A stretch of DNA of 35,845 nucleotides from Nitrospinota bacterium (lineage in GTDB: Bacteria; Nitrospinota; Nitrospinia; Nitrospinales; Nitrospinaceae), in the NCBI GenBank assembly GCA_029879645.1, contig JAOUPX010000019.1, positions 1 to 35,845 of the forward strand, given 5' to 3'. A program made the translations under genes and the position numbers. Below the pieces are notes generated by a model. That model was not told the DNA's origin and ran no database searches. It was given only the letters and a program-made list of their open reading frames with translations. Positions 15,776 through 24,435 of this stretch are shown piece after piece. Each line of letters begins with the position of its first letter. Positions within the stretch are counted from its first letter, which is position 1.

Positions 15776-16777
15776 ATGCGTAAAGAATTGATCGAATCAA
15801 TGATACAGGCTGGTCTTGACGGCCAGGGGATTTCACGCGAGCAGGCGTTGCAACTCGGCACCCTGAACCATGAGGAATTGGACGCCCTGTTCGAGGGCAC
15901 CAACCGGGTGCGTGACCGGTTTATGGGAAATGCAGTCAAAATCTGCTCGATCGTCAATGCCAAGTCCGGCAAATGCCCGGAGGATTGCGGATTCTGCGCC
16001 CAGTCGTCGAAATTCGAAACCGACTCGCCGGAATACGGATTGATGAATCCCCAGGAAATCCTTGCCGCCGCGAAGGAAGCCGAGGCGTTCGGCTCCAACG
16101 AATTTTCCATCGTCACCTCCGGTACCGCTATTACAGACCGCAAAGAACTGGACACGCTGATCGAAGCCATCAAGTTGATCAAGGCGGAAACCAAAATCGA
16201 GGTGTGCTGTTCCCTGGGGCTGATGAGCACAGATCACCTGAAAGAACTGAAGGGGGCGGGACTCGACCGGTTCCATCACAACGTGGAAACTGCGGCCAGC
16301 CATTTCGAAAATATTGTCTCCACCCATTCATACCAGGATGAAGTACAGGCCATTCATAATGCGAAGGAAGCGGGATTGCAGGTCTGTGTCGGCGGAATTT
16401 TCGGGATGGGAGAAACCTACGAGCAGAGAGTGGAAATGGTGTTTGACGTAAAGGACCTGGAAACCGATTCCTATCCCATCAATTTTCTGAAGCCCCTTAA
16501 AGGCACCGCAACAGAAAACATGGAGTCTATTGAACTGTATGAGGCTTTAAGAACCATCGCCCTGCACCGGCTGGCGATGCCGCGTATCGACCTGTTCGTG
16601 TGCGGCGGGCGGGAGGAAGTGTTCGCCGACCAGCAGGAAAAATTATTTGCGGCGGGCGCCAATGGCATTCTGGGCGGTAATTACCTGACCACCAAAGGAC
16701 AGGATCCCAAACGCGACATTGAAATGATCGAAAACCTCGGTCTGGTTCCTGTTCTGGAATCAGCCTCCCCCGCCTGA
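15776..16777 (+). CDS. bioB: Biotin synthase (radical SAM)
   Basis: The 333-residue product inserts sulfur into dethiobiotin, the last step of biotin synthesis. The radical-SAM motif C-P-E-D-C-G-F-C has cysteines at 67, 71 and 74 and binds the 4Fe-4S cluster. BioB-specific segments include I-C-S-I-V-N-A-K-S-G-K before it, F-S-I-V-T-S-G-T, H-H-N-V-E-T-A, C-V-G-G-I-F-G-M-G-E and N-F-L-K-P-L-K-G-T, with C-terminal G-A-N-G-I-L-G-G-N-Y-L-T-T-K-G. ATG 15776 is used; a TTG six bases upstream is in frame. No other bio gene and no clear BirA-type operator is visible upstream, so the gene appears isolated from its pathway partners. Confidence 0.97.
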   Translation: MRKELIESMIQAGLDGQGISREQALQLGTLNHEELDALFEGTNRVRDRFMGNAVKICSIVNAKSGKCPEDCGFCAQSSKFETDSPEYGLMNPQEILAAAKEAEAFGSNEFSIVTSGTAITDRKELDTLIEAIKLIKAETKIEVCCSLGLMSTDHLKELKGAGLDRFHHNVETAASHFENIVSTHSYQDEVQAIHNAKEAGLQVCVGGIFGMGETYEQRVEMVFDVKDLETDSYPINFLKPLKGTATENMESIELYEALRTIALHRLAMPRIDLFVCGGREEVFADQQEKLFAAGANGILGGNYLTTKGQDPKRDIEMIENLGLVPVLESASPA

Positions 16778-16794
16778 TTTCTAACCATTCCAAA

Positions 16795-16831
16795 TAAAAA
16801 AACGCCCCCGGGTTTATGAAACCCGGGGGCG
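16795..16831 (-). terminator. Strong rho-independent terminator of trxA
   Basis: CGCCCCCGGGTTT (16803-16815) pairs perfectly with AAACCCGGGGGCG (16819-16831) around a 3-base loop. The adjacent A-run at 16795-16802 becomes a U-tract in minus-strand transcripts, so it ends trxA. It may also block bioB readthrough, although the plus side lacks a T-tract. Confidence 0.92.
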
Positions 16832-16847
16832 GAGCAATGCAAAATAA

Positions 16848-17174
16848 TTATATGTTTTCGTCGATGATCTTTTTAATCTCGGCCTTGGATTTCACACCAA
16901 CGAGTTGTTGAACCACCTGTCCGTCCTTGAACAACAGCAAAGTGGGAATACCTCGAATACCGTACTTGGTGGCGGTCGCCGGGTTGTCATCCACATTCAG
17001 CTTGCCTACCAGAACCTGGCCTTCGTACTCACCAGCTATTTCTTCCACCGTGGGAGCCAGCATTTTACAGGGCTGACACCATTCTGCCCAAAAATCGATG
17101 AGGGCCGGCTTATCGCCCTGGAGAACAGAAGATTCAAATTCAGCGTCAGATACGGTGACGATTTTTCCCGACAT
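16848..17174 (-). CDS. trxA: Thioredoxin with variant WCQPC active site
   Basis: The 108-residue product has the full thioredoxin fold: A-L-I-D-F-W-A-E-W-C, the active-site cysteines at 33 and 36, K-L-N-V-D-D-N-P, and the cis-proline segment G-I-R-G-I-P-T-L-L-L-F-K-D-G (Pro77). Thioredoxins reduce cytoplasmic protein disulfides using thioredoxin reductase. The motif reads W-C-Q-P-C, not the near-universal W-C-G-P-C; I checked this against the DNA (TGG TGT CAG CCC TGT). The change should alter redox potential or partner choice, but the rest looks like an ordinary TrxA. AAAGGAG precedes the ATG. It is convergent with bioB, with the terminator between. Confidence 0.95.
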   Translation of the reverse strand: MSGKIVTVSDAEFESSVLQGDKPALIDFWAEWCQPCKMLAPTVEEIAGEYEGQVLVGKLNVDDNPATATKYGIRGIPTLLLFKDGQVVQQLVGVKSKAEIKKIIDENI

Positions 17175-17203
17175 GGACCACTCCTTTAAAAAGATGTTCC
17201 TGG

Positions 17204-17223
17204 ACCCGAAGCAACCTTCGGGT
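17204..17223 (-). promoter_or_regulatory. Hairpin in the trxA leader
   Basis: ACCCGAAG (17204-17211) pairs perfectly with CTTCGGGT (17216-17223) around CAAC, about 30 bases upstream of the trxA ATG. There is no U-tract, so it is not a terminator. It could stabilise the mRNA or be part of an upstream control element. Confidence 0.35.
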
Positions 17224-17427
17224 AAAGGTTAGAAAAATACCGGGGAAATTTCCCAGAAAAGACTTTAATGCATCAAGCTACTCAATTTAACTGTTTTTTT
17301 CAAGGATGTTTTTGACGCTTTTTGATATTATCATTACCATTCACCGTCAATTCCCGATTCCAAAGGATTATTGGGTTTTTATCAATTTTAGATGATAGTT
17401 TTGTGTCAAAGATTCAGGAGTCTTTAA

Positions 17428-17901
17428 ATGCCCAATTTAATCAATTGGTTCGCTTATGATGAAATGATGAATCCCGATGTGATCAAAGAAACGGGATTGG
17501 AGTATGAGGCGGCTTTCAGTGTGTCCCTTTCAGCCTTTAAACTGGTGTTCAATAAAATTCCGCTGGATAACGGCGGTCGGGAAAAACTGGGTCTGGCCAA
17601 CATCGTGCCTACCACCGACAATCTCGGAATGCTCGAAGGGGTCCTGTACGAAATGCCGGAAGAAAATCTTAAAAAGCTCGATGAGATTTATCATTATCCG
17701 GAAGAGTATCAGCGCAAAAAAATGCGCTTTACCAAGCACGATTTTGCCTTCGTGGACGGTATTGTCTATCTTGCGCAGAAGGACCGGACCCAGAGCGGCT
17801 TGATGCCCAGCAAGGACATGCTGAAAACATACAAGGGATGCCGGAAGATTCTGACCAAACTCTATCTATCCAAACTGCTGATCCGTCCCGCCCTGGATTA
17901 A
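17428..17901 (+). CDS. Gamma-glutamylcyclotransferase-like (GGCT/AIG2 fold) protein
   Basis: The 157-residue product resembles GGCT-fold proteins. It opens W-F-A-Y-D-E-M-M-N-P, comparable to the Y-G-S-N-M substrate loop. It continues F-S-V-S-L-S-A-F-K-L-V-F-N-K and A-N-I-V-P-T-T-D-N-L-G-M-L-E-G-V-L-Y-E-M, and has L-D-E-I-Y-H-Y-P-E-E-Y containing the acidic residues expected at the active site. Known members cyclise gamma-glutamyl amines to 5-oxoproline, for example in glutathione turnover; the substrate here cannot be told. It has an AGGAG Shine-Dalgarno and lies 89 bases before a DDAH-like gene on the same strand. Confidence 0.78.
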   Translation: MPNLINWFAYDEMMNPDVIKETGLEYEAAFSVSLSAFKLVFNKIPLDNGGREKLGLANIVPTTDNLGMLEGVLYEMPEENLKKLDEIYHYPEEYQRKKMRFTKHDFAFVDGIVYLAQKDRTQSGLMPSKDMLKTYKGCRKILTKLYLSKLLIRPALD

Positions 17902-17990
17902 GAAACCGGGCAAGTCCCGGGCGGCGAATCGCCGCAGATAATCTTCAAACCCCGGGTGGATAACTGCACAGCTTTCGTCCGGTACTATCC

Positions 17991-18755
17991 ATGAATGCCT
18001 CTATGCAAATGCTGGTCCGCCCGCCTTCCATTGATTTTGCCAACGCCCTCTCCGAACACCCGGAGGCATCATCCCTCAATTTAGAAATCGCCCGGCAACA
18101 ACACGCCGCCTATTGCCAGGCACTGCAAACCGCCGGGGCAGTGTTGGAAGCTTTGGATCCGCTGGATGATTTCCCCGACAGTGTGTTTATTGAAGACAAC
18201 GCGGTTATTCTGGAAGGCCGCGTCATACTCTGCTCGATGAAAGAACCCAGCCGCCGGGAGGAGGTCTCATTCCTGGCGGAGACCCTTCAATCGCGCCTTC
18301 CTGTCCTGCGCCTCCAACCGCCGGTGTTCATCGACGGCGGCGACGTCCTGCAAACCGACGACGCCATTTTCGTCGGCCAGTCCCAACGCACCAATCAGAA
18401 GGCTGTGGAAGCCCTGCAATCCCTGACCTCCAAACCGGTGATTCCGATTGCGGTGAAACAAGGACTTCATTTAAAAACCTCGGTCAGCTTTCTGGGAAAC
18501 AACCTTTTGGTCATCAACCCGTCATTTATCGATGCTGAACCGTTTCGCAAATATGAATGGATTGAAGTCGAAGAGGAGGAGGCATATGCGGCGAATTGCC
18601 TGGCAGTGAGGGACCATGTGATCCTGCCCGCCGGATTCCCCAACCTGGTGCAAAGGATTCAGGAGCACGGCTTTGTCACCTTACCGGTGGAAATGAGCGA
18701 ATTCCAGAAAGCCGACGGCGGCGTGACGTGCCTGAGTCTTTTAATGACTCTTTAA
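17991..18755 (+). CDS. Dimethylargininase (DDAH)-like amidinotransferase-superfamily hydrolase
   Basis: The 254-residue product is DDAH-length. It contains the superfamily residues: F-P-D-S-V-F-I-E-D-N-A-V (61-72, guanidinium-binding acidic residues), F-I-D-G-G-D-V-L (113-120), catalytic His160 in G-L-H-L-K-T-S-V-S-F-L-G, and nucleophile Cys247 in A-D-G-G-V-T-C-L-S-L. DDAH hydrolyses N-omega-methylated arginines to citrulline and methylamines. Related fold members include arginine deiminase and agmatine deiminase, but the short length and C-terminal G-G-V-T-C-L-S-L favour DDAH. The ATG has no clear ribosome site; a second ATG lies four codons in. It is convergent with the epimerase gene, with a 13-base gap. 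Confidence 0.88.
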   Translation: MNASMQMLVRPPSIDFANALSEHPEASSLNLEIARQQHAAYCQALQTAGAVLEALDPLDDFPDSVFIEDNAVILEGRVILCSMKEPSRREEVSFLAETLQSRLPVLRLQPPVFIDGGDVLQTDDAIFVGQSQRTNQKAVEALQSLTSKPVIPIAVKQGLHLKTSVSFLGNNLLVINPSFIDAEPFRKYEWIEVEEEEAYAANCLAVRDHVILPAGFPNLVQRIQEHGFVTLPVEMSEFQKADGGVTCLSLLMTL

Positions 18756-18768
18756 ATATTTCCCAGTT

Positions 18769-20130
18769 CTATTCCCCAAACAATTCACGGACCCTGGCAT
18801 AACGGTAGGAGAAAATTTTCTCCAGATCTTTCTTGACGAAGGGATACGCCACCGCGTCGCCGGGAACGCCGAAGGGAATCCGATACAGGGCATGATCGCG
18901 TATCAGGGTGCCGCCGTCCTGTTCGATAAAGGTGTGGGTGTGGTGCCACTTCTTGTAAGGACCGCGCATCTGACTGTCGCTGAAACTCGTCACTGGATGC
19001 CAGTCGTGGATCAACGATTGCCAGCGAAACGGAATGCCGTGCAGTTGCAGTTTGTAATTAATGAGCGTTCCTTCCTGCAATGCTTCCGTCGATTGACCCA
19101 GCACTTTAAATTTTAAATGCGGTGGCGTTATCTGTTCCAGATTGTATGCGTCGGAAAAAAAAGAAAACACTTCATCCACCGGACGCGGCACCCATTGCTC
19201 CATCAAAAGGACGTGATCCTCCTGTTCACAAACATCCGCCAACGCCTCCTGCAGATCGGGAAACTTAAATTCGTATCCGGCATCAATTGCCTTCCGGCAA
19301 ACCACGCGCTGGCTGTCGAGCGCCACCCGCCCCGCTTCTCCCAAGAGGAGACTCAACACCAAGCCGGGAACGGGAAACACAGTGGGACGTTTCAGAACTT
19401 TGCCCAGGGTTCGCGTGAAATCCGCATTGGTCACCGGGTGCGGGCTGACGGCGTTGACCGGTCCGGCGATCGACTCATTTTCGATGGCATGAAGCATCAA
19501 GCCCGCCAGATCGCGCACATGAATCCAACTCATCCATTGCCGGCCGGAACCGATCCGGCCGCCCAATCCCATGCGAAACGGTGGAAGCATGGCGCGCATC
19601 GCACCACCATCGTGACCCAGCACCATTCCCGTGCGTAACTGAACGGTGCGGATTCCCAGTTTTTCGGCCCCTCGTCCTGCCTGTTCCCACTGCTGGCACA
19701 ACTCCGTGAAGAATCCTTTACCCGGCGCGGCGGATTCGTCGAGCATTCCTTCTCCCCGGTCACCGTAAAAACCGGTGCCGGACATGGAAATCATCACGGC
19801 GGGTTTCTGCGGCAGATCCCGCATGGCCGCAATCAGTTGAAGGGTGGATTCCACCCGGGACCGGACGATTTCCTGTTTCACTTTCGCGGTCCACCGACCT
19901 AGAATATTTTTACCCGCGAGGTGGATTACCGCATCGACGCCGGCAAACGCCTCACCCGGCGGCGGCTGACTTGCATCTGGCCAGGAAAACACCGGACAAG
20001 CGACCGGCAGACGCACCGGCGCGGTTTCAGAATCGCGGGTCAGCGCCACGATATTGTGTCCCTGTTCTCTTAAATAAAGAATTAAATGCCGCCCGATAAA
20101 CCCGGTGGCGCCCGTGATTAAAATTTTCAT
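18769..20130 (-). CDS. TIGR01777-type NAD-dependent epimerase fused to an SRPBCC domain
   Basis: The 453-residue protein has two parts. Residues 1-300 are an extended short-chain dehydrogenase of the TIGR01777/YfcH/SDR39U1 group: nucleotide motif G-A-T-G-F-I-G (7-13), V-I-H-L-A-G-K-N-I-L-G-R-W, S-M-S-G-T-G-F-Y-G-D and the M-S-W-I-H-V-R-D-L-A segment. Residues about 306-450 resemble SRPBCC (START/polyketide cyclase-like) ligand-binding domains: Q-W-V-P-R-P-V-D-E-V-F-S-F-F-S-D, P-P-H-L-K-F-K-V, and a late H-T-H-T-F-I-E-Q-D-G-G-T-L-I-R-D-H. YfcH-type proteins alone are about 300 residues, so this is a fusion. The substrate is unknown. AAAGGGA precedes the ATG. Confidence 0.9.
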   Translation of the reverse strand: MKILITGATGFIGRHLILYLREQGHNIVALTRDSETAPVRLPVACPVFSWPDASQPPPGEAFAGVDAVIHLAGKNILGRWTAKVKQEIVRSRVESTLQLIAAMRDLPQKPAVMISMSGTGFYGDRGEGMLDESAAPGKGFFTELCQQWEQAGRGAEKLGIRTVQLRTGMVLGHDGGAMRAMLPPFRMGLGGRIGSGRQWMSWIHVRDLAGLMLHAIENESIAGPVNAVSPHPVTNADFTRTLGKVLKRPTVFPVPGLVLSLLLGEAGRVALDSQRVVCRKAIDAGYEFKFPDLQEALADVCEQEDHVLLMEQWVPRPVDEVFSFFSDAYNLEQITPPHLKFKVLGQSTEALQEGTLINYKLQLHGIPFRWQSLIHDWHPVTSFSDSQMRGPYKKWHHTHTFIEQDGGTLIRDHALYRIPFGVPGDAVAYPFVKKDLEKIFSYRYARVRELFGE

Positions 20131-20263
20131 CCAATCCCTTTCGTAATAATTTTGAAGGGCCTTGTTTTAAGATTGGAAAGACCTCATAATAAATATTCCT
20201 GCTTCTGTTTCTACATTCACTGCGCAGGAAATTAAATACTCATTTTTTCTACAAGGAGATTCC

Positions 20264-20488
20264 ATGCCGTATCAGGACAGTCCCCATTATGTCGATGAAA
20301 CTCCCGGAACCAAATACTATTGTACCTGTGGCGAATCCTCAAATAAACCCTACTGTGACGGTTCGCACGAAACCAAAAACACCGGTAAACTGCCCAAGGA
20401 GTTCGAAGTGGAAAAGGCCTGCCGCATGGCCATCTGTGATTGCGGCAAGACCCAGACTTCGCCACGGTGCGACGGTTCCCATATGTAG
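20264..20488 (+). CDS. Twin CDGSH iron-sulfur domain protein
   Basis: The 74-residue product consists of two CDGSH motifs, each matching C-x-C-x2-S/T-x3-P-x-C-D-G-S-H. The first has Cys20, Cys22, Cys31 and His35; the second has Cys58, Cys60, Cys69 and His73. Each should bind a 2Fe-2S cluster with three Cys and one His ligand, typical of mitoNEET-like proteins that sense redox state or transfer clusters. Tandem-motif bacterial forms are known. There is no membrane anchor. A good AAGGAG precedes the ATG. It stands alone between the divergent epimerase gene and the ligase gene. Confidence 0.93.
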   Translation: MPYQDSPHYVDETPGTKYYCTCGESSNKPYCDGSHETKNTGKLPKEFEVEKACRMAICDCGKTQTSPRCDGSHM

Positions 20489-20582
20489 CGAAAGCAGTCG
20501 GTGTCAATCAACGGTTGACCTGCCTCGCATATAGCAATCCCTCAGCCCGCCTGACCCCAGGTCCCTGGCATTCCAGGTAACC

Positions 20583-21896
20583 GTGCATCCCTTTATGGAA
20601 CGACGCATTGAGAATCTAACCCGCGCCCAATTGATTGTTCTGACCGTATTTACGGGGGCGGGGCAATTCTCGATCAGCATCACACAAATTTGCGGGTTTC
20701 TGTCCTGCGCAATATGGTTATACAAAACCCACGTCACCCGTTCCTGGAACCACCTGCGCTGGCCGCTGTGGATTCCTTTTGCTGGCTTTTCGATAGCTTG
20801 CATCCTGGCTGTTATCACCGCCCTCGATCCTCCAAGGAGTTTCGAACATTTAAAACGTCTGCTGGAGATGGGAATCTTCTTCATGATTCTCAATTCTCTT
20901 TCGGATCCCGGACTTAAGCAAAGCCTGCACTCCATGTTCAACCAACTGAAACAAACCCGGCCGGGGCAACTCCTCTTTGGACAACAAGCGACGGCGGCGG
21001 CCCCCTCGCCCCGGGATTATTTGATCGGGTTGATTATCCTCAGCGCTTCAATATCGGCCGTGATCGGTATCATTCAGGTGGCAATACACGGGCTTTCCAT
21101 TCATCATCGCATTTCGGGAACCCTGAGCATTTACATGACCTTCGCTGGACTGCTGATGCAGGCCGTCCTGGTCGCCGCTGCGTACCTGTTGTTTCGCAAT
21201 GGAAAAAATAAATGGGTATGGATCGCTCTTCTGTTGATGCTCAGCGCCCTGGCATTGACACTGACCCGGCAGGCCTGGCTGGGTTTCGGCGTGGGACTTT
21301 TAATTCTGCTGGCGTTCCGCAAACCGGCCTGGGTAACCTTGCTGCCCGTTTTCGCAACTCTGGTATTCTGGTTATCCCCGGCCCCCATCAAGGAGCGAAT
21401 GGAAAGTATTGCCAACCTGGGTGACATAACCTTCCAGCAGAGGCTTTCCATGTGGCGGCTGGGTTGGAATATTTACCGGGATTATCCGGTAAGCGGGTGC
21501 GGGTTTCACTGTTTGATGAAAGTGCGCACGGATTATCCCGAACATAAAGAAATCACAAGAGCCTACCGCACGCTCCACAATAACATCGTACAATTGGCTG
21601 TCGACACCGGAACGATCGGTGTGCTGGCGTGGCTTTCCCTGTGGTTGAGTTTTTTGGCGCGAGTTTACTTTATGGCGCTGGGACGGGTGTCTCACTCGGG
21701 CAACGACCCTCCGGACCGCTGGGTGGCACTGGCCAGTCTCAGCGCAGTGACGGCCTTTCTGACGGGTGGCTTGTTTGAAACGAACTCTTACGATTCGGAA
21801 GTCATAATGCTGACTTATTTCCTCATGGCACTTCCATTTGTTTATAATGATAGTCGTGCCCCTAACGCTACCCTTTCAAAGTTGGAACGCTCATGA
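20583..21896 (+). CDS. O-antigen ligase/polymerase-like membrane protein (Wzy_C type)
   Basis: The 437-residue protein has about ten membrane helices. A G-T-L-S-I-Y-M-T-F-A-G-L-L-M-Q segment near residue 180 and a hydrophobic core with L-T-L-T-R-Q-A-W-L-G are typical of WaaL/O-antigen ligase proteins. The large periplasmic loop with R-M-W/R-L-G-W-N-I-Y-R-D-Y-P-V-S-G-C-G and H-N-N-I-V-Q-L-A-V-D-T-G-T-I-G is the conserved ligase region, including the likely catalytic H-N. Such enzymes join O-antigen or other glycans to lipid A-core. The start is GTG 20583 or ATG 20595. The stop overlaps the FkbM gene in an ATGA junction. Confidence 0.87.
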   Translation: MHPFMERRIENLTRAQLIVLTVFTGAGQFSISITQICGFLSCAIWLYKTHVTRSWNHLRWPLWIPFAGFSIACILAVITALDPPRSFEHLKRLLEMGIFFMILNSLSDPGLKQSLHSMFNQLKQTRPGQLLFGQQATAAAPSPRDYLIGLIILSASISAVIGIIQVAIHGLSIHHRISGTLSIYMTFAGLLMQAVLVAAAYLLFRNGKNKWVWIALLLMLSALALTLTRQAWLGFGVGLLILLAFRKPAWVTLLPVFATLVFWLSPAPIKERMESIANLGDITFQQRLSMWRLGWNIYRDYPVSGCGFHCLMKVRTDYPEHKEITRAYRTLHNNIVQLAVDTGTIGVLAWLSLWLSFLARVYFMALGRVSHSGNDPPDRWVALASLSAVTAFLTGGLFETNSYDSEVIMLTYFLMALPFVYNDSRAPNATLSKLERS

Positions 21897-22663
21897 GCTT
21901 TTCATTAAAATCTTTCATCCGCTATTTTCAGAAAAAAGTATCCGAAGATCGTTCCAGCATCTGGACGTGGTTGTTTCTTTTCAGAAAAATTTATATCACT
22001 AAAATATTCAGGATTTATTATTCGCAGTTTGGTGAGGATATCGTTCTTAAGGGTTTTATTCTAAGAAACATCAATGATGGTTTTTATGTGGACGTCGGGT
22101 GTTACCATCCCAAAAAATATTCCAACACTTATCAACTGCATAAAAGAGGCTGGCGGGGAATCAATATTGATCTGGACCGGTTGAAGATCAAAGCGTTTAA
22201 TTGGGTACGACCTGAGGATCATAATGTTACCGCCGCCATTTCTGACCGGAAAACCAGGGTCAAAGTTTATAATTTCGGCCATTACAGCCTGGACTCGACC
22301 CTGGATGAACATACTGCCCTTAAAAACAGCGATAAAATTGAGGGGGTGCGGGAGGTTGAAACGCGGACTCTATCTGAGGTGATTGAAGGCTCTCCCTTTA
22401 CCGGAAGGCAGATTGACCTTTTGTCGATCGATACAGAAGGTCACGATCTGAACGTTTTAAAATCGCTCGATTTCGAAAAATACAGGCCGCGGCTGGTGAT
22501 TATTGAATCTCACCTTATGAACATGGACCAAATCAAGGAATCGGAGTTGTATCAGTTTCTTAAGGAAAACGGTTACTATCTGATCAACTGGGTGGGGTTC
22601 ACTCTCTTTTTCACGTATCCCAACAACGAGCTCCTTTTACCCGACATCCCATTTAGACGGTAA
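21893..22663 (+). CDS. FkbM-family SAM-dependent methyltransferase
   Basis: The 256-residue product has an FkbM-type core: S-Q-F-G-E-D-I-V-L, then D-G-F-Y-V-D-V-G-C-Y-H-P as the SAM-binding glycine motif, R-G-W-R-G-I-N-I-D-L-D, and D-L-L-S-I-D-T-E-G-H-D-L-N-V-L-K-S-L, as in methyltransferases acting on sugars or polyketides. Next to the ligase-like gene, O-methylation of a surface sugar is a reasonable inference. It shares four bases with the upstream stop (ATGA), so translation is coupled. By eye it is more AT-rich than its neighbours, which may hint at transfer. Confidence 0.88.
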   Translation: MSFSLKSFIRYFQKKVSEDRSSIWTWLFLFRKIYITKIFRIYYSQFGEDIVLKGFILRNINDGFYVDVGCYHPKKYSNTYQLHKRGWRGINIDLDRLKIKAFNWVRPEDHNVTAAISDRKTRVKVYNFGHYSLDSTLDEHTALKNSDKIEGVREVETRTLSEVIEGSPFTGRQIDLLSIDTEGHDLNVLKSLDFEKYRPRLVIIESHLMNMDQIKESELYQFLKENGYYLINWVGFTLFFTYPNNELLLPDIPFRR

Positions 22664-22709
22664 TATTGGAATCGAAAAAAGAAACTTCTCTTGCTAGCGA
22701 CAGGGAAAG

Positions 22710-23462
22710 TTAGCGAGTCGGAGTTTTGCGGTTGGCTTCGTACAGCTTGAGGTATTTCAGGTAAGCGGCGAGTCCCTGGCACAACGCGATGTGGAATCCT
22801 TCGTACCCGTCCAAAAATCCTTTACGGATCACGTACCCTTTCAGGAAGGCACCCACGCCGTGGGAAACCGCTTTCATGGGGGAAGAGGCTCGCTTTCCCG
22901 CGTTCTGTTCGGCAAACAGCGTGGAATAAAACTGCAGTTTGGCCACCAGGCTGCCGGCGCTGTCGTACGGATAATGTTTAAGAGCGCCTTTTAAATCGGT
23001 GATCCCCATGCCCTCCTTCACCATCACGCTTTCATGGACCTGGTTGTCGTTGAAGCCGGTCCGCTGTTTGTTGTAGAGACGCAAAATTTTATCCGGATAC
23101 CAGCCGCATCCCTTGATGAATTTGCCCCGGTAATAAGAATGCCGGGAAAACCGGTACACCTGCGTTGCATCCAGGGCCAGTGATTGGATTTCCCGGAACA
23201 ACTCGGGAGTAACGACCTCATCGGAATCAATGGAAAGAATCCAGTCGTGTTTCGCCAAACCCGCGGCCAGGTTCTTGGTAGGGCCGAATCCCGCGAACTC
23301 CCGCTCTTCAACACGAACGTTCTGAAACCCGCGCGCGATTTCCATGGTCCGGTCGGTGGAACCGGTATCCATAAGGAGCACTTCGTCAAACGACTCCAGA
23401 GATTTCAGACACTCTCCAATATATGGTTCACCGTCTTTAACGATGATGGCAACGCTGATCAT
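22710..23462 (-). CDS. GT2 glycosyltransferase, WaaE/KdtX-like
   Basis: The 250-residue protein has a GT-A fold: M-I-S-V-A-I-I-V-K-D-G-E-P-Y-I-G at the N-terminus, L-L-M-D-T-G-S-T-D-R-T, and the metal-binding S-I-D-S-D-E motif. G-F-G-P-T-K-N and the C-terminal L-K-G-Y-V-I-R-K-G-F-L-D-G-Y-E-G-F match the WaaE/LgtF group of LPS-core beta-1,4-glucosyltransferases, cytoplasmic enzymes at the inner membrane. It is the last gene of the minus-strand glycosyltransferase group and convergent with the FkbM gene. An AGG at six bases precedes the ATG. The acceptor sugar is not known. Confidence 0.9.
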   Translation of the reverse strand: MISVAIIVKDGEPYIGECLKSLESFDEVLLMDTGSTDRTMEIARGFQNVRVEEREFAGFGPTKNLAAGLAKHDWILSIDSDEVVTPELFREIQSLALDATQVYRFSRHSYYRGKFIKGCGWYPDKILRLYNKQRTGFNDNQVHESVMVKEGMGITDLKGALKHYPYDSAGSLVAKLQFYSTLFAEQNAGKRASSPMKAVSHGVGAFLKGYVIRKGFLDGYEGFHIALCQGLAAYLKYLKLYEANRKTPTR

Positions 23463-23526
23463 AAAAACCTATCAAATGGATTCTAGTTAACAGAATAACG
23501 GTTCCTGCTCTCTTAACAAAAAAATG

Positions 23527-24402
23527 TTAAAAGGGAAGACGTGCCCTCAGCCTAGCCCATTTCAGCGCCAGGGTTTCCTCCGGTTCCGTAAGCGGACCAT
23601 CGAAAGAACTTCCGATATGAAGATAGTATTTGGTGAATTTCGAGCTGGGGATTCCCCACTTTTCCCGGAACTGACGGCGTCCGTCATTTTTGACAACGCG
23701 TCCGGTGGATTTACACATAAAATGAAACACTCGACTCTTTCCGCAACCTTTGAACAGACGCACACCCGCTTCCCACAACTTTCTTGAGAAATCCGGATCG
23801 GAATACATCCCCGGGGAAAACTCGACGCTGTAACCACCGACCAGGTCCCACAACTTTTTGGGAATGATGTTGGGCGGCCAGGTACCTCCCTGCCAGTCTT
23901 CTTTAGTGAAATCTATAAACCGGTTTTTTAGATCATCTTCCCGGAAATTTTCAATGGAATCCCCGAAGGCGTCGGAGACGATCACGCACGGGTTGCCGGT
24001 ATCCTTCGGTTCTATAATGGTGCTGGAGATGAAAAACTGAGAGTGACCCAACGCCTCAATCTCCTGCCACAAGTAATGATCCCAGTCGGGGCAGACATAC
24101 ATATCGTCATTCATATAAACCATATAATCCGTCTTGACCAGCGTGGCGGCGGCATTAACCGCATAACAAACACCCACGTTCTTTGCCGAATGCGAATGAG
24201 CCAGCTTCTGCTCATCCGCCCAGGCCCGTGTTCCGTCTGACCCCTCGTTCACATGCAGGATGATTTGATGCGGATACCGGGAATTCTTTCGAATGCTGTC
24301 GACACACAACTGAACGTAAGGCAGATTATTCCACGTAGGGATGACGATGGAGAAACGGGCGCCGGTAGCCGGCTCATATTCTTTAAACTCGATGCGTTCC
24401 AA
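23527..24402 (-). CDS. GT2 glycosyltransferase (paralogue A)
   Basis: The 291-residue GT2 enzyme has F-S-I-V-I-P-T-W-N-N-L, H-V-N-E-G-S-D-G-T-R and the metal-binding Y-M-N-D-D-M-Y-V. It continues D-L-V-G-G-Y-S-V-E-F-S-P-G-M-Y-S-D-P-D-F-S and a basic C-terminus. It is closely related along its whole length to the gene at 26.0-26.9 kb, sharing long blocks such as K-S-T-G-R and E-P-E-E-T-L. The start is TTG 24402 with AAGGAA six bases upstream; no ATG is near. It probably adds a sugar to LPS or another surface glycan, but donor and acceptor are unknown. Confidence 0.88.
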   Translation of the reverse strand: MERIEFKEYEPATGARFSIVIPTWNNLPYVQLCVDSIRKNSRYPHQIILHVNEGSDGTRAWADEQKLAHSHSAKNVGVCYAVNAAATLVKTDYMVYMNDDMYVCPDWDHYLWQEIEALGHSQFFISSTIIEPKDTGNPCVIVSDAFGDSIENFREDDLKNRFIDFTKEDWQGGTWPPNIIPKKLWDLVGGYSVEFSPGMYSDPDFSRKLWEAGVRLFKGCGKSRVFHFMCKSTGRVVKNDGRRQFREKWGIPSSKFTKYYLHIGSSFDGPLTEPEETLALKWARLRARLPF

Positions 24403-24435
24403 ATAATATTCCTTTTTAAAAACGTTCGGGAAGGA

